From Pseudomonas mucoides (GTDB taxonomy: Bacteria; Pseudomonadota; Gammaproteobacteria; Pseudomonadales; Pseudomonadaceae), in NCBI RefSeq assembly GCF_015461845.1, contig NZ_JACOPW010000001.1:186001-250000 (forward strand): a stretch of 64,000 nt of DNA, given 5' to 3'. Both the position numbers and the translations under genes were made by a program. The notes beneath the pieces are model-generated. The model saw only the letters and a list, made by a program, of their open reading frames with translations. It was not told the origin of the DNA and did not search any database. Of this stretch, positions 7,875 through 17,085 are shown piece after piece; position 1 is the first letter of the stretch, and each line of letters opens with the position of its first letter.

Positions 7875-8891
7875 TTACTTCAGTTCGGCGGAAACTTTAT
7901 CGGCCACCTCCTTGGGCAACCACGCCTTCCAGACATCCGGGTGCGCCTTCATGAATGCTTCCGCAGCCTGGCGTGGCGGGGTGTGTTTTTCGCTCATCTC
8001 GGCCAGGGCCTTGTTCAAGGGATCGATGGGCAAATCGACCTTGCTGAAGAACTCGGTGATCTGCGGGTACTGTTTTTGAAACGGCGTAGACACACCGATG
8101 GACAGCTTCGAGGCCAGTGAACGGGTTGGCTTGGGATTTGGATTGTCAGCGTCGGTCAGGGTCTTCCAGGCGTCGGCGTCGAACGGTGGCTCCTCCAGCT
8201 GGATCAGCTTGAAGCGTCCGAGCAAGGGCGTCGGTGACCAGTAATAGAACAGCACCGGCTTGCCGCGATGGATAGATGAGGTGATTTCCGCGTCCAGCGC
8301 CGCTCCGGAACCGCTGCGAAAATTCACATAGCTGTCGTTCAGGCCATAGGCGGTGAGCTTCTGCTTGTTCACCACTTCCGAGGTCCAGCCGATCGGGCTG
8401 TTGAGGAAGCGGCCCTTGCCAGGGGATTCCGGGTCGCTGAACACGTCTTTGTACTTGGGCAGGTCGCTGACACTGCGCAGCCCCGGCGCCAGTGGCTTGA
8501 TGCCTTTGGCCGGGTCGCCCTTGATCACGTACTCCGGAACCCACCACCCTTCGGTCGCGCCTTTGACCGTATCGCCCAGGCTGGCGACCTTGCCTTCGGC
8601 CTCAGCCTTGACCCAGACCGGGCTGCGGCCGGCCCATTCTTCACCAATGACCTGAATGTCATTATTGGCCAGGGCGGTCTCCAGGGTAATGGTGGTGCCC
8701 GGCAAGGTATCCGTCGGTAGCCCGTAGCCCTTCTCGACAATGATCCGCAGGATATCGGTGATCAGGCTGCCGCTTTCCCAATTCAGGTCGGCGAAGTGGA
8801 TCGGTGCCTGGGCGGCGAACACCGGAACAGGTGACGTCAACAACCCGAAACTGGCCACGGACGCAGCCAGTAACCGTCGAAATCCTTTCAT
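7875..8891 (-). CDS. Glycine betaine/choline-type ABC transporter substrate-binding protein (OpuAC family)
   Basis: A 338-residue periplasmic binding protein with signal peptide MKGFRRLLAASVASFGLLTSPVPVFAA. The mature protein has the OpuAC fold features: FADLNWESG at the start, EEWAGRSP, GWWVPEYVIKGDPAKG, and YYWSPTPL, with tryptophans and tyrosines suited to caging a quaternary ammonium group. No permease or ATPase gene is adjacent, so it is an orphan receptor whose transporter lies elsewhere. The ATG at 8891 is chosen because the signal peptide begins there; an upstream in-frame extension to 8969 looks non-coding. Confidence 0.82.
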   Translation of the reverse strand: MKGFRRLLAASVASFGLLTSPVPVFAAQAPIHFADLNWESGSLITDILRIIVEKGYGLPTDTLPGTTITLETALANNDIQVIGEEWAGRSPVWVKAEAEGKVASLGDTVKGATEGWWVPEYVIKGDPAKGIKPLAPGLRSVSDLPKYKDVFSDPESPGKGRFLNSPIGWTSEVVNKQKLTAYGLNDSYVNFRSGSGAALDAEITSSIHRGKPVLFYYWSPTPLLGRFKLIQLEEPPFDADAWKTLTDADNPNPKPTRSLASKLSIGVSTPFQKQYPQITEFFSKVDLPIDPLNKALAEMSEKHTPPRQAAEAFMKAHPDVWKAWLPKEVADKVSAELK

Positions 8892-9008
8892 GCTTTTGCA
8901 CCTCGTGCTGTTCACAGCAATAGCAGGATGGCCTGATGAAAGACCGCAAGCCTCAAAATATTCAGTCAATTGACTGTAGTAGAGGATCCTGATTTCGAGG
9001 GACGGGAT

Positions 9009-9212
9009 TTAATTTTCGGAAGATTCCTGCAAGAGGGATAGCTCTCTTCTGACCATGCTGGCGTACGCCGCCGGGCGCAGCGTATAGAGCTGTGACGCCA
9101 CCCAATTCAGCCAGGCTCCCTGCAGAACAGCCTTCTGCTCGAACATCCGAAGGGCTTCAGTGTGGGCACTGGCCTGGTTCTGTTCGTGGAAGTCGGCGCG
9201 GGTCAGGGTCAT
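9009..9212 (-). CDS. Small protein of unknown function
   Basis: A 67-residue protein starting MTLTRADFHEQNQASAHT and including LQGAWLNWVASQLYTLRPAAYASMV. The start overlaps the stop of the upstream gene as TAATG, a common sign of translational coupling. No signal peptide or membrane helix is evident and no family was recognised. Confidence 0.55.
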   Translation of the reverse strand: MTLTRADFHEQNQASAHTEALRMFEQKAVLQGAWLNWVASQLYTLRPAAYASMVRRELSLLQESSEN

Positions 9213-9682
9213 TACTCGCTGGCCTTGAAGGTCACCAGCTCGCCCTTGCGCCACTTGGCGGCTTTGGCGGTCACGGCTTTCAGGGTTTTGGTCAGGCCTT
9301 CCTGCAACTGTTGATGAGCGGCAAACACCATCACCACGCTATGACCTTCCTTGAACACAATCGCCTGGCCATCGGCGGTGGTGACAAACGCGTAATCGCC
9401 CAAGCCATACACCGTGAGTTTGATCTCGCGGAACTTGATGTCCAGCTTGCCGCCTTCGCGACTGGGCAGGACCGAGGCGCTGAAATGATCGCCAACCTTG
9501 AGTTTGAGCCCTGGCTTGTCATCCACCACCAGTGCTTCTTCGGTGTCGATCTCGGCAATGTAAATGCCTTCGGCGTTCTGTTCGGTGACATAGACGAAAC
9601 GAGATTGAAACTGTTTAACCAACTTTGCGCGCAAATCACCCAGCACGAACAAAGCATGCATATCGAGATTACTTACTGCCAA
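9212..9682 (-). CDS. Conserved hypothetical protein
   Basis: A protein of about 150-156 residues. The coding part begins near SNLDMHALFVLGDLRAKLVKQF and ends KWRKGELVTFKASE. It appears soluble and beta-rich, with many short alternating stretches. The start is uncertain: a TTG at 9682 has GGGGATG just upstream, and an ATG at 9661 is the next option. Sequence further upstream in this frame (to 9766) reads as non-coding. It is coupled to the following small gene through a 1-base stop/start overlap. Confidence 0.55.
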   Translation of the reverse strand: MAVSNLDMHALFVLGDLRAKLVKQFQSRFVYVTEQNAEGIYIAEIDTEEALVVDDKPGLKLKVGDHFSASVLPSREGGKLDIKFREIKLTVYGLGDYAFVTTADGQAIVFKEGHSVVMVFAAHQQLQEGLTKTLKAVTAKAAKWRKGELVTFKASE

Positions 9683-10092
9683 GGAAACATCCCCACATCT
9701 GAAATGGATGCCGCACGCAGGACAAACGCGCAGCAGAAAAAAGCGGCCATGCCGAGGGTCTAGCAAATAAACCGGGTTGAAATCCTGATCCGGGCAGAGG
9801 GCTTATGCATCGCGAGGTCAGTGAGCGTACTGGAATAACACTCGCGCCGTCTTCCCTCAACGTCGTCAGATGTTGAAGGAAAATGCCCTTCTTGCTGCCA
9901 GAGAAAACAGGACTACCAACTTTAAGGAAAAAACCCTACAAGAAAAGCACTTTTCCGACATATCGCACGCAAAAAATTGCTTTAGATGGACACCATTCGC
10001 CCACCCTTGATGGCGATTCTAGAGCAGCGATGCTGACAGAGACTAGCCAAAACGGCATACATACGTCGGCAAAACAATGAAAAGGACTTCAT
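9683..10092. other. Intergenic, no supported gene
   Basis: About 410 bases, more A/T-rich than the neighbours. Short open frames exist on both strands but none has convincing composition together with a ribosome-binding site. It presumably holds the promoter of the leftward hypothetical pair and of the small gene starting at 10093. Confidence 0.5.
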
Positions 10093-10341
10093 ATGTGCAC
10101 AATGACTCACTTTGCAACCGACCAATCGCCTTACACGCACGACGCCTTAGCGCTGTCGCAGGCGTTATACGAACAACCGCCCTTCCCTCCTGTAAGCCCT
10201 GCCCGACCCAGGTTCCAGGTCGTCCTAGCCGGTAACGCGTTTTTCCATATCAAGGAAACTTCCACAGGACGCGTCAGAGGTTTCCGCGGTGACCACAACC
10301 AGGCTTGTGCGCTTGCTCGCTCACTTGAATCACGCGAATAA
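10093..10341 (+). CDS. Small hypothetical protein
   Basis: An 82-residue protein. The C-terminal half reads as a folded unit (FQVVLAGNAFFHIKETSTG then RVRGFRGDHNQACALARSLE), with a short beta stretch followed by a helix. AAAAGGAC precedes the ATG. No family name is known to me. It is the first of three small genes in the same direction. Confidence 0.55.
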   Translation: MCTMTHFATDQSPYTHDALALSQALYEQPPFPPVSPARPRFQVVLAGNAFFHIKETSTGRVRGFRGDHNQACALARSLESRE

Positions 10342-10499
10342 AGCCACGCCTGAGTTCATTCCAATAGACGTTTCGTCACACCGTCGAGTTAACTCAGCCG
10401 TCGGCGGGCAACTACTGCCATACTGCCCGCCCCATGAAACCCGTTCCCACGTCGGACGGCGCTCAAAACAACAAAACATTTCCAAGGGAAGGCTGCTAC

Positions 10500-10730
10500 G
10501 TGACGGAATTTGATATCGGCGAATTTATTATCCGGGGCGAAGCCAGAGAGATCGACGGCGAATTCCAGGCAGTGATAGTCATGCGCGCCAAACCAAAATT
10601 GACCACGGTGACGTATCACCAGGTCGAGAAAGATCGCTGGTTCAAAACGGCAGATGTCGCCGCCATCGCCGCTCAGGAAGCGGCCATTGAACTGAAGGCT
10701 GCCGTCGATGCAGGGGCATTGAAAGCCTGA
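10500..10730 (+). CDS. Small hypothetical protein
   Basis: A 76-residue soluble protein beginning VTEFDIGEFIIRGEAREIDGE when read from GTG at 10500, which has AAGGGAAGG seven bases upstream. A longer in-frame ATG at 10434 would add 22 low-complexity residues without a good site. The sequence suggests a beta-hairpin sheet followed by an alanine-rich helix (AAIAAQEAAIELKAAVDAG). Function unknown. Confidence 0.6.
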   Translation: MTEFDIGEFIIRGEAREIDGEFQAVIVMRAKPKLTTVTYHQVEKDRWFKTADVAAIAAQEAAIELKAAVDAGALKA

Positions 10731-10860
10731 TCATCAAATTTGCCGTCTATGCTCACTCCTGTTTTTGAACATCCATCGAACTCCTGAAGCGCGGCCGCCT
10801 CAGATGCAATGAAGCCGCCCTTCAGATCTCGCATTCGACGCGACCCACCAGGAGATGAAC

Positions 10861-11100
10861 ATGGATTCACCTACACACGACTTGAAAGGTTTGTTCGACC
10901 AACTCGGTCTGGACTCCAGCCAAAAAGGCATCGACGATTTCATCGCCAGCCATTCACCGTTGGCCGGAGACAAAAAAATGATCGACGCCGAGTTCTGGAC
11001 CCCGCAGCAAGCCGGCTTCCTCAAAGAACAGATACGTAAAGACGCCGATTGGGCGCGAGTGGTCGACGACCTGAATCTGCGCCTGCACCAGCGTCACTAG
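10861..11100 (+). CDS. DUF2789 domain-containing protein
   Basis: A 79-residue protein of the DUF2789 family, recognised from the order SPTHDLKGLFDQLGL, IDDFIASH, FWTPQQAGFLKEQI and DADWARVVDDLN. These proteins are small, all-helical and of unknown function in gamma-proteobacteria. AGGAG sits at 10850-10854; the ATG at 10861 has better spacing than one at 10855. Confidence 0.82.
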   Translation: MDSPTHDLKGLFDQLGLDSSQKGIDDFIASHSPLAGDKKMIDAEFWTPQQAGFLKEQIRKDADWARVVDDLNLRLHQRH

Positions 11101-11109
11101 CCAGCACAG

Positions 11110-11313
11110 TCAGTGCAGGCTGCCCGCTGATTCGACGTTCAATTGCGCCAGCCAGGCAGCCCTGCACTCCTCTGCCTCACCGCGACTGGAAAACGCCGTC
11201 CCCCGGCGCTCGCCGTTGAGCAGTACCACCCAACAAACGCTCTGTCCCATCGCGCGCAAACAGGCGGGCACCCCGCTGCCAATCATCACCGCGATATCCA
11301 ATTTGCTTTGCAT
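11110..11313 (-). CDS. Small hypothetical protein
   Basis: A 67-residue protein (MQSKLDIAVMIGSGVP then CWVVLLNGERRGTAFSSRGEAEECRAAW). The pattern of a short beta hairpin followed by a helix that starts with a glycine-glutamate turn is common in small Pseudomonas proteins annotated only as hypothetical. GAGAGG lies upstream of the ATG. It is convergent with the DUF2789 gene. Confidence 0.5.
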   Translation of the reverse strand: MQSKLDIAVMIGSGVPACLRAMGQSVCWVVLLNGERRGTAFSSRGEAEECRAAWLAQLNVESAGSLH

Positions 11314-11433
11314 GCTGGCCTCTCGAATTTCATTAGCAACCTAACAATGAAGGCATGTTAATGAGTTCATCCGAGAGGAAACAGCAACGAGGCTGCACAG
11401 CTTCGTTGCCGGAATCGTAACAATCGCCAGCGG

Positions 11434-13038
11434 CTAGCGTGGCCCTTGTGGTTTGTAACCCAGGCGCAAACCGCCCCAATGCCGGCCCTTGACGAGGATG
11501 GGCACAGAGAGATCGTGCATCAGTTCGCCGGTGTCGCGGGTATACGTCTGCAACAACACCGGCTGCTGATGGCTGCCGCAGCGGATACCGGTGCGATCAG
11601 CGAATTTGCGCTTGGTGCGGTTTTGCAAAGTATCGACCGTCGCATCGCCCGTCAGCGGCTGGCTGAAGACCGTGTTATGAGTCGGCACATAACCCTGCTG
11701 TGTGCAGGCGATGGCAAACACCAGCCCTTCATGACGCGGCAACAACGGCTCCTGAATCGTCGGCAGGACCTGATCGGTGTAGCGGTCGAAGCGGGTCTGG
11801 AACTTGGCCGGGCTGGTATTGGGGATCGCCTGATAATTGCGATCAAACAAGTCATCGAGACTGACACGTCCCTGGTCGATATCCGCTTCGAAACGCGCGG
11901 CAATCTGGCTTGCGCCTTCCCGGGCCAGGTCATAAATCCGTTGGTGATAGTCATCCAGTCCGACTTCGGCCAGGCGCTCGCTGATGGATTCGGCCTGCCC
12001 TTCCATTTGCACGGCGGCCTGGGCCAGACGCTGGGTCTGCTGGTCGCTGATCGCCAGATCGCTGCGCATCTGTTCGATGGCATGAAACAGGCTGTCGAGT
12101 TGTTCGCGATTGGTGTCGGCGCCACGGGCGATTTCCCCGACCTGATGCTCGACACCCGCCGCCAGGCGCGCAATGTTTTCCAGGTGCTGACCGGTATGCT
12201 CGACTTGCTCGACACCTGTATCGAGGTCGCTGGAGAGTTGGCGGATCTGCTCGACGACCTGGGCGGTGCGTTGCTGGATATCGGCGACCATCTCGCCGAC
12301 TTCACCGGTCGCCGTCGCGGTCCGCGCGGCCAAGCCCCGTACTTCATCGGCCACCACCGCGAAACCGCGCCCGTGCTCCCCGGCCCGCGCCGCTTCGATC
12401 GCGGCGTTCAATGCCAGCAGATTGGTCTGGCTGGCGATGGACTGGATCACAAGCGTCACCCGCTGGATATCGTCGCTGCGCAGGCTCAGGGCCTCGATCA
12501 GCTCGCGACTGTTGCTGGCGCGTTCGCTGAGTTGATGCATGCGGGCGATGGACTCGATCAACTCCTTACGCCCGGCGGCACCGCTCTGATGCGCTTCACT
12601 GGCGGCGCCGAGCGCTTCGCGGCTGAGCTTGGACGTGACTTCTTCGGTCGCGATCATTGCCTCGGCATTGCGGACAATCTGCGCCGCCGCGCTGAGTTGC
12701 GATTGCAGCTTGTCCGCCAGTTGCTTGACTGAAAAGGCCACGCCAGCCGCAGACAGTGCGTTATGGCTGGTGGTGTAGGAAAGATCGCGGGTCAATGTGG
12801 TGATGGCGCTGGCGTTTTCCGCCGGCGAGTCTTGAGGCGCAGCGCGGGAACGCAGACGCGGCAACCAGATAATCATCACCGCCAACGGCAAGCCGAGGTA
12901 AAGCGGCCATCCACCCAGCGCCATGCCGCACAACAACAGCATCAGGGCGATGCTTTGCAGGGTCGGCGTCAGCCAGGGGTTTTTCGGCAAAAGTACTGGC
13001 GCAGGCGCGGCCGTCGCCAGAGATCCGTCTCTCGTCAT
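11434..13038 (-). CDS. Methyl-accepting chemotaxis protein with C-terminal sensor domain
   Basis: A 534-residue receptor. Two adjacent membrane segments lie near residues 25-60 with almost no periplasmic loop. The signalling hairpin follows, including the highly conserved tip [21 protein letters not shown] followed by [12 protein letters not shown]. After the coiled coil, the last ~170 residues (from about [12 protein letters not shown]) look like a cytoplasmic Cache/PAS-like sensor module, so ligand sensing is probably intracellular. No methylesterase-binding tail is present. An upstream in-frame ATG at 13077 would add 13 residues. Confidence 0.87.
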   Translation of the reverse strand: MTRDGSLATAAPAPVLLPKNPWLTPTLQSIALMLLLCGMALGGWPLYLGLPLAVMIIWLPRLRSRAAPQDSPAENASAITTLTRDLSYTTSHNALSAAGVAFSVKQLADKLQSQLSAAAQIVRNAEAMIATEEVTSKLSREALGAASEAHQSGAAGRKELIESIARMHQLSERASNSRELIEALSLRSDDIQRVTLVIQSIASQTNLLALNAAIEAARAGEHGRGFAVVADEVRGLAARTATATGEVGEMVADIQQRTAQVVEQIRQLSSDLDTGVEQVEHTGQHLENIARLAAGVEHQVGEIARGADTNREQLDSLFHAIEQMRSDLAISDQQTQRLAQAAVQMEGQAESISERLAEVGLDDYHQRIYDLAREGASQIAARFEADIDQGRVSLDDLFDRNYQAIPNTSPAKFQTRFDRYTDQVLPTIQEPLLPRHEGLVFAIACTQQGYVPTHNTVFSQPLTGDATVDTLQNRTKRKFADRTGIRCGSHQQPVLLQTYTRDTGELMHDLSVPILVKGRHWGGLRLGYKPQGPR

Positions 13039-13155
13039 CTTCGTCACCCCACGATCTTCTAATTGTTGTCTTCGCATTAAACGCCACTACAAGGCCATTA
13101 TCTATGGTCCATTAGTCGTGGGTAGTGCAGTAGATCAATAGAGGCGCATGAGCTT

Positions 13156-13226
13156 TTTTACAGACGAAAAAAAGCATCGCGGGCCAGCCTTGCTCCTTTG
13201 GGAGTGAGGCTCGCCCGCGATGCGGG
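13156..13226 (-). terminator. REP-like hairpin acting as terminator of dksA2
   Basis: GCATCGCGGGC...GCCCGCGATGC forms a long, nearly perfect stem with an inner AGCCT/AGGCT pair. On the minus strand it is followed by a run of seven Ts, directly after the stop of the DksA-like gene, so it looks like an intrinsic terminator built from a REP sequence. Confidence 0.7.
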
Positions 13227-13237
13227 GCGCTACGAAA

Positions 13238-13642
13238 TCAGGCCTGACGCTGGTGCTTGTCGATCTGTTCGTGACGCTCTTGCGCTTCGATGCAGTACTT
13301 GGTGGTCGGGCTGATCAGCAGGCGTTTCAGGCCAATGGCCTCGCCGCTGTCGTCGCACCAGCCGAAGCTGTCTTCTTTGATGCGTTCCAGAGCCTGTTCC
13401 AACTGAGGCAGCATGCGCTGGTCGCGATCGATCGCGTTGACCAGCCAGGTGCGCTCTTCTTCGACAGAAGCCGCGTCTGCCGGATCGGCCGGGGTGTCCA
13501 GGCTCTCGATGGCGATGCGGTTCTGCTCGATGCGCTCATGGGTTTCGACTTTCATGTTCTGCAACAGCTCGCTGAAAAAAGCATGTTGCTCAGCATTCAT
13601 GTAGTCATCCGCCGGCATGGCCAGCAACTTGTCCTTTGTCAT
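13238..13642 (-). CDS. dksA2: DksA2, zinc-independent DksA paralogue
   Basis: A 134-residue RNA-polymerase secondary-channel protein. The coiled-coil tip has the functional DxxDxA motif (Asp53, Asp56, Ala58). The C-terminal finger keeps only two of the four cysteines: Cys96-x2-Ser99 and Cys117-x2-Ala120 replace CxxC...CxxC. This pattern and length match P. aeruginosa DksA2, which works without zinc and replaces DksA under zinc starvation with ppGpp. A Zur box was not obvious in the upstream region, so regulation by zinc is not shown here. Confidence 0.87.
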   Translation of the reverse strand: MTKDKLLAMPADDYMNAEQHAFFSELLQNMKVETHERIEQNRIAIESLDTPADPADAASVEEERTWLVNAIDRDQRMLPQLEQALERIKEDSFGWCDDSGEAIGLKRLLISPTTKYCIEAQERHEQIDKHQRQA

Positions 13643-14008
13643 TGATATCTCTATAAAAAAACGTGCATTAAGGCGAATTAGGGAGCGTTCCGGCGGACCT
13701 GTTGAAGGCCATCGGAAAGGCGCCGTTTATTCCAAGCGCCACCCGGCACTCAATTTACGAGGGGCGGCAGTCTAAGGCCGACTTGAGGCCCCAGCAACTG
13801 AAAAGTCAGCGAATTTGTCCGACAAGGTACGCAAAGTGCTCTACTGCGACCGTTGCGGCGGTTATCGGAGTGCGTTTATAGCAAGAAATTCAATCGAGCG
13901 GCTGTATATAGAAGACAAACGGCCGCACAAGCCCTCCCTTTGCTTGCAGGGCGCGGATCCTCAGCTAAGGTTGACCGTCCCGAATGGGTCCTCTGCAGGA
14001 GTGTATTA
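13643..14008. other. Intergenic between dksA2 and GST
   Basis: About 365 bases between divergent genes. It must hold both promoters. An AT-rich stretch (ATCTCTATAAAAAAACG) lies just upstream of dksA2. No convincing gene was found; an open frame from 13853 into the GST gene is upstream read-through without a start signal. Confidence 0.5.
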
Positions 14009-14620
14009 ATGAAGCTGATCGGCATGCTGGATTCACCCTACGTAAGGCGCGTGGCCATTTCTGCCCAACACCTGGGCATCAACCTGGAGCACCAATCGGT
14101 CTCAGTGTTTCGGCACTTCGAGCAATTTCAACAGATCAACCCGGTGGTCAAGGCGCCGACGCTCGTGCTGGACGACGGCGACGTGTTGATGGATTCAACC
14201 CTGATCATCGACTATCTCGAAGCCCTCGCCGGCCCCGGCAAAAGCCTGATGCCCAGCGACCTCAAGCAGCGGCTGCGCGCCTTGCGGGTGATCGGCCTGG
14301 CGTTGGCGGCGTGCGAAAAATCAGTGCAACTTTATTACGAGCGCAACCTGCGTCCCGCCGAGATCCAGTTTCAACCGTGGGTCGAACGCGTCGAAGGCCA
14401 ATTGGCCGCCGCTTATTCATCACTTGAACGTGAACTGGAAAAGCAGCCGTTAGCGAATGGCGCCTTGATCGCGCAGGACGGGATTACAGTGGCAGTCGCC
14501 TGGAGCTTCACCCATCTGGTGATCCCGGATCAGGTCGATGCCGAGCGCTTCCCGCGAATTGCCGCCTTCACCGCGCAGGCAGAAAAGCTTGAGGCGTTCA
14601 TCAATACCCCGATAACCTGA
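14009..14620 (+). CDS. Glutathione S-transferase family protein
   Basis: A 203-residue cytosolic protein. The N-terminal thioredoxin-like half begins MKLIGMLDSPYVRRVAISAQHLG, with Ser9 in the place of the catalytic residue, and contains the glutathione-binding VKAPTLVLDDGDVLMDS (cis-Pro and the xDS turn). The C-terminal half is all-helical. AGGAG precedes the ATG at 14009. The gene is followed after 25 bases by the AlkC-like gene and may form an operon with it, linking glutathione conjugation and alkylation repair. Confidence 0.83.
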   Translation: MKLIGMLDSPYVRRVAISAQHLGINLEHQSVSVFRHFEQFQQINPVVKAPTLVLDDGDVLMDSTLIIDYLEALAGPGKSLMPSDLKQRLRALRVIGLALAACEKSVQLYYERNLRPAEIQFQPWVERVEGQLAAAYSSLERELEKQPLANGALIAQDGITVAVAWSFTHLVIPDQVDAERFPRIAAFTAQAEKLEAFINTPIT

Positions 14621-14645
14621 GCCGCCCACCCGACCGGACTCACCC

Positions 14646-15749
14646 ATGACCGCCGCCGAACAACCCGCCCCGGCGCTGAAGGAAATCTTCAACGCCGAGC
14701 GCCTCAAGCACATCGCAACCGAAATGACGGCGGTTTACCCCGGGTTCAAGGCCAAGGCCTTCCTGAGGATGGCCAACGACGGCCTCGCCGACCTGTCGAT
14801 CATGCAGCGCATGGCGCGGGTCAGTGAATGCCTGCATGCGGTGCTGCCGCTGGGGTATGACGAGTCGCTTGAGGTGCTGCGCGCCCTCGCCCCTCGGCTG
14901 AACAGTGGTTTCGTCAGCATTTCGCTGCCGCATTATGTGGCGATGTATGGCGAACATGATTTCGAGCAGTCGATGGAGGCGCTCAAGTATTTCACCGCGT
15001 TTGGCTCGGCGGAATTTGCGGTTCGGTATTTTCTGCGCAGTGATTTGCAGCGTTCATTGGCGCTGATGCAGGAATGGTCGCGGGATCAGAATGAGCATGT
15101 CCGACGCCTGGCCAGCGAAGGCAGCCGACCGCGCTTGCCGTGGTCGTTCCGGTTGGAGCAGGTCCAGGCAGATCCGACGCTGGCGGCGCCGATTCTCGAC
15201 AACCTGAAGGCGGATGAAAGCCTTTATGTGCGCAAGTCCGTGGCCAACCACCTCAATGACATCACCAAGGATCATCCGGAATGGGTGCTGGACCTGATCG
15301 AGGGTTGGGCGCTGGATAACAAGCACACGGCGTGGATTGCCAGGCATGCGTTGCGCAGCTTGATCAAACAGGGCAATCAGCGAGCGCTGGCGATTATTGG
15401 CGCCAGTGGCAAGGCTGAGGTCGAGATTGTCGGGGTGACGGTCGAGCCGGCGGTGATTCGGCTCGGAGAGAAAATCACCCTGTCGTTTGGTGTGAAATCC
15501 ACCGTACCCGACAGCCAACGACTGGTGATCGACTATGCGATTGATTACGTCAAAGCCAATGGCAGCACGTCGGCGAAGGTGTTCAAGCTCAAGACCTTGA
15601 CGCTGCCCGGCAACGCCAGCGAACTCGTCAGCCGTGGCCAGCAGATCAAAGAACTCACCACCCGCAAACACTACATGGGCGTGCATGCCGTGCACATCCT
15701 CGTAAACGGCGAACGCCTGGCCAGCACCGCATTCGAAATCCTCCCCTGA
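14646..15749 (+). CDS. AlkC-like DNA alkylation repair glycosylase
   Basis: A 367-residue protein. Residues ~1-255 form HEAT-like repeats with the AlkC signature VRRLASEGSRPRLPW and KSVANHLNDITKDHPEWV. The last ~100 residues are beta-rich (VEPAVIRLGEKITLSFGVKS...), matching the immunoglobulin-like domain that distinguishes AlkC from AlkD. In characterised AlkC proteins the glycosylase removes 3-methyladenine and 3-methylcytosine. It lies directly downstream of a GST gene. Confidence 0.8.
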   Translation: MTAAEQPAPALKEIFNAERLKHIATEMTAVYPGFKAKAFLRMANDGLADLSIMQRMARVSECLHAVLPLGYDESLEVLRALAPRLNSGFVSISLPHYVAMYGEHDFEQSMEALKYFTAFGSAEFAVRYFLRSDLQRSLALMQEWSRDQNEHVRRLASEGSRPRLPWSFRLEQVQADPTLAAPILDNLKADESLYVRKSVANHLNDITKDHPEWVLDLIEGWALDNKHTAWIARHALRSLIKQGNQRALAIIGASGKAEVEIVGVTVEPAVIRLGEKITLSFGVKSTVPDSQRLVIDYAIDYVKANGSTSAKVFKLKTLTLPGNASELVSRGQQIKELTTRKHYMGVHAVHILVNGERLASTAFEILP

Positions 15750-15837
15750 CCTGTAGCCGCTGACGAGCAACGCAAGGCAGCGTTCGGCGGCGATGCAGTC
15801 GCCAATCAGCCCCCCCATTACCACAGGAGTACCGCGC
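15750..15837. repeat. Degenerate repeat in a short gap
   Basis: CCTGTAGCCGCTGACGAGC resembles the left arm of the palindromes at 2383 and 60380, but its partner is poorly preserved. It separates the convergent AlkC-like and VOC genes. Confidence 0.4.
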
Positions 15838-16314
15838 TTACCGGACTGGGAGGACCTCGTCCTCGAACGCCGCCGCAACAAATGCCTCCAGCGCCTTCTC
15901 TTCCAGGATTTCGATAGAGAAGTGCCCGAAACGCTTGGGCAACCAGAGGATGCGTGTCCCGGATGGGGATTGCAGGTTCGCGCGGGCCAATGGCTTGCCG
16001 TTTTCATCTTCCGGCTGAACACCGGCGGCTATCAATTCGTCAAAGGCCTTCTCGATGTCCGGTGTCGAGTAGCAATGGCGATAAATCATCCCCTCGCCCG
16101 AGGCGTCCAACAGTTCCTTCAGGTTCCCCGCCAACGGCTGTACCAACATGAAGCGCTCTTGACCGATCAGCGCAATCGCGTAGTGCACGTGCAGACCACC
16201 GCGTTCCCAAATGAGGGTTCTAGAGATCCTGGCTTGCAGTATGTTCGCGTAGTAAGCACAGGCTTCGTCGAGACTATTGACCAGTACATCGATGTGGCTG
16301 AACTTCAGTTCCAT
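15838..16314 (-). CDS. VOC (glyoxalase/bleomycin-resistance) family protein
   Basis: A 158-residue protein with two beta-alpha-beta-beta-beta modules: MELKFSHIDVLVNSLDEACAYY at the start and SPSGTRILWLPKRFGHFSIEILE near residue 120. The metal-ligand positions are a histidine in SHIDV and a glutamate in SIEIL, suggesting a metal-dependent enzyme, but the substrate is unknown. GGAGC lies before ATG 16314. An upstream in-frame ATG at 16371 is less likely. Confidence 0.7.
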   Translation of the reverse strand: MELKFSHIDVLVNSLDEACAYYANILQARISRTLIWERGGLHVHYAIALIGQERFMLVQPLAGNLKELLDASGEGMIYRHCYSTPDIEKAFDELIAAGVQPEDENGKPLARANLQSPSGTRILWLPKRFGHFSIEILEEKALEAFVAAAFEDEVLPVR

Positions 16315-16488
16315 TGCATGCTCCTGCCGCCCCGGCGTCCTGTTGACCCTTGGATGAGACATGGAAAACAAGTCCCCCCCTTTTTGGAATTATGCTGATG
16401 GGGTTGATTCGGGTCTAGGCTAAAGCGATCCGGGTCGTCGATCAATTTTGATCCACTGTTCGCGCCGCATCCGTCCCTGGAGCGCCCA

Positions 16489-17085
16489 ATGCCGCCCATC
16501 ACCAAGCGCCTGATGACGCTGCTTTTTCTTTGCCTGCCCCTTGAAGTGCCCGCCCAGACCAGTCCCTGCCCTGCGGGTGAAAAACAAGTGTGCCTGGATA
16601 GCTGCATTTGCCTGCCAGACGTGGGGCAACTGCTCGGCCTGCCACCTGATGGCATCTACCAGATCGCCGCACCCGCCTTGGCGATGTGGCTGACTCAAGC
16701 CCGGGCTGAAGCAGCCACTGCCGATACTCAACCCATTCCACCGCACATTCGCGAGCAACTGTTGCGCTGGTATGACCCCGGCGTGCTCGATGCCGCGCGC
16801 TATAAAGTGAGCGATAACGGCCAATTCACCGCCGCCGCGGCCATGCTGCAAAACCCCGATGTCGGTGCGGTGACGCTGATCGACGTCATCCTCTTTCGGG
16901 ATGCTCAAACGGCAGAAGTGAACATTGCGCTCTGGGCTCATGAGCTGAAGCATGTCCAGCAGTTTCAGGAATGGGGAGTTGAGGGATTTGCCCAGCGGTA
17001 TACGCAGGATTTCAATGCGGTGGAGGCGCCAGCGTATGCCGTGCAGGGTGAAGTCAGGCGGTGGGTGCGGGAAGGCAATGACTGA
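16489..17085 (+). CDS. Predicted secreted DUF4157-like metalloprotease
   Basis: A 198-residue protein with signal peptide MPPITKRLMTLLFLCLPLEVPAQ. Four cysteines follow near the mature N-terminus (CPAGEKQVCLDSCICLP), suggesting disulfides. The C-terminal part has the zinc-protease motif AHELKHVQQF (HExxH) and a glutamate 22 residues further on (VEAPAY), as in DUF4157 gluzincins. It is probably periplasmic or secreted. Activity is inferred only from these residues. Confidence 0.65.
   Translation: MPPITKRLMTLLFLCLPLEVPAQTSPCPAGEKQVCLDSCICLPDVGQLLGLPPDGIYQIAAPALAMWLTQARAEAATADTQPIPPHIREQLLRWYDPGVLDAARYKVSDNGQFTAAAAMLQNPDVGAVTLIDVILFRDAQTAEVNIALWAHELKHVQQFQEWGVEGFAQRYTQDFNAVEAPAYAVQGEVRRWVREGND

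Noticed and set aside
9883..10080. 65-residue frame in an AT-rich gap
   Set aside because: No ribosome-binding site and no coherent composition.
11446..12732. 428-residue frame opposite the chemoreceptor
   Set aside because: Antisense shadow of the coiled-coil region; low complexity and no motif.
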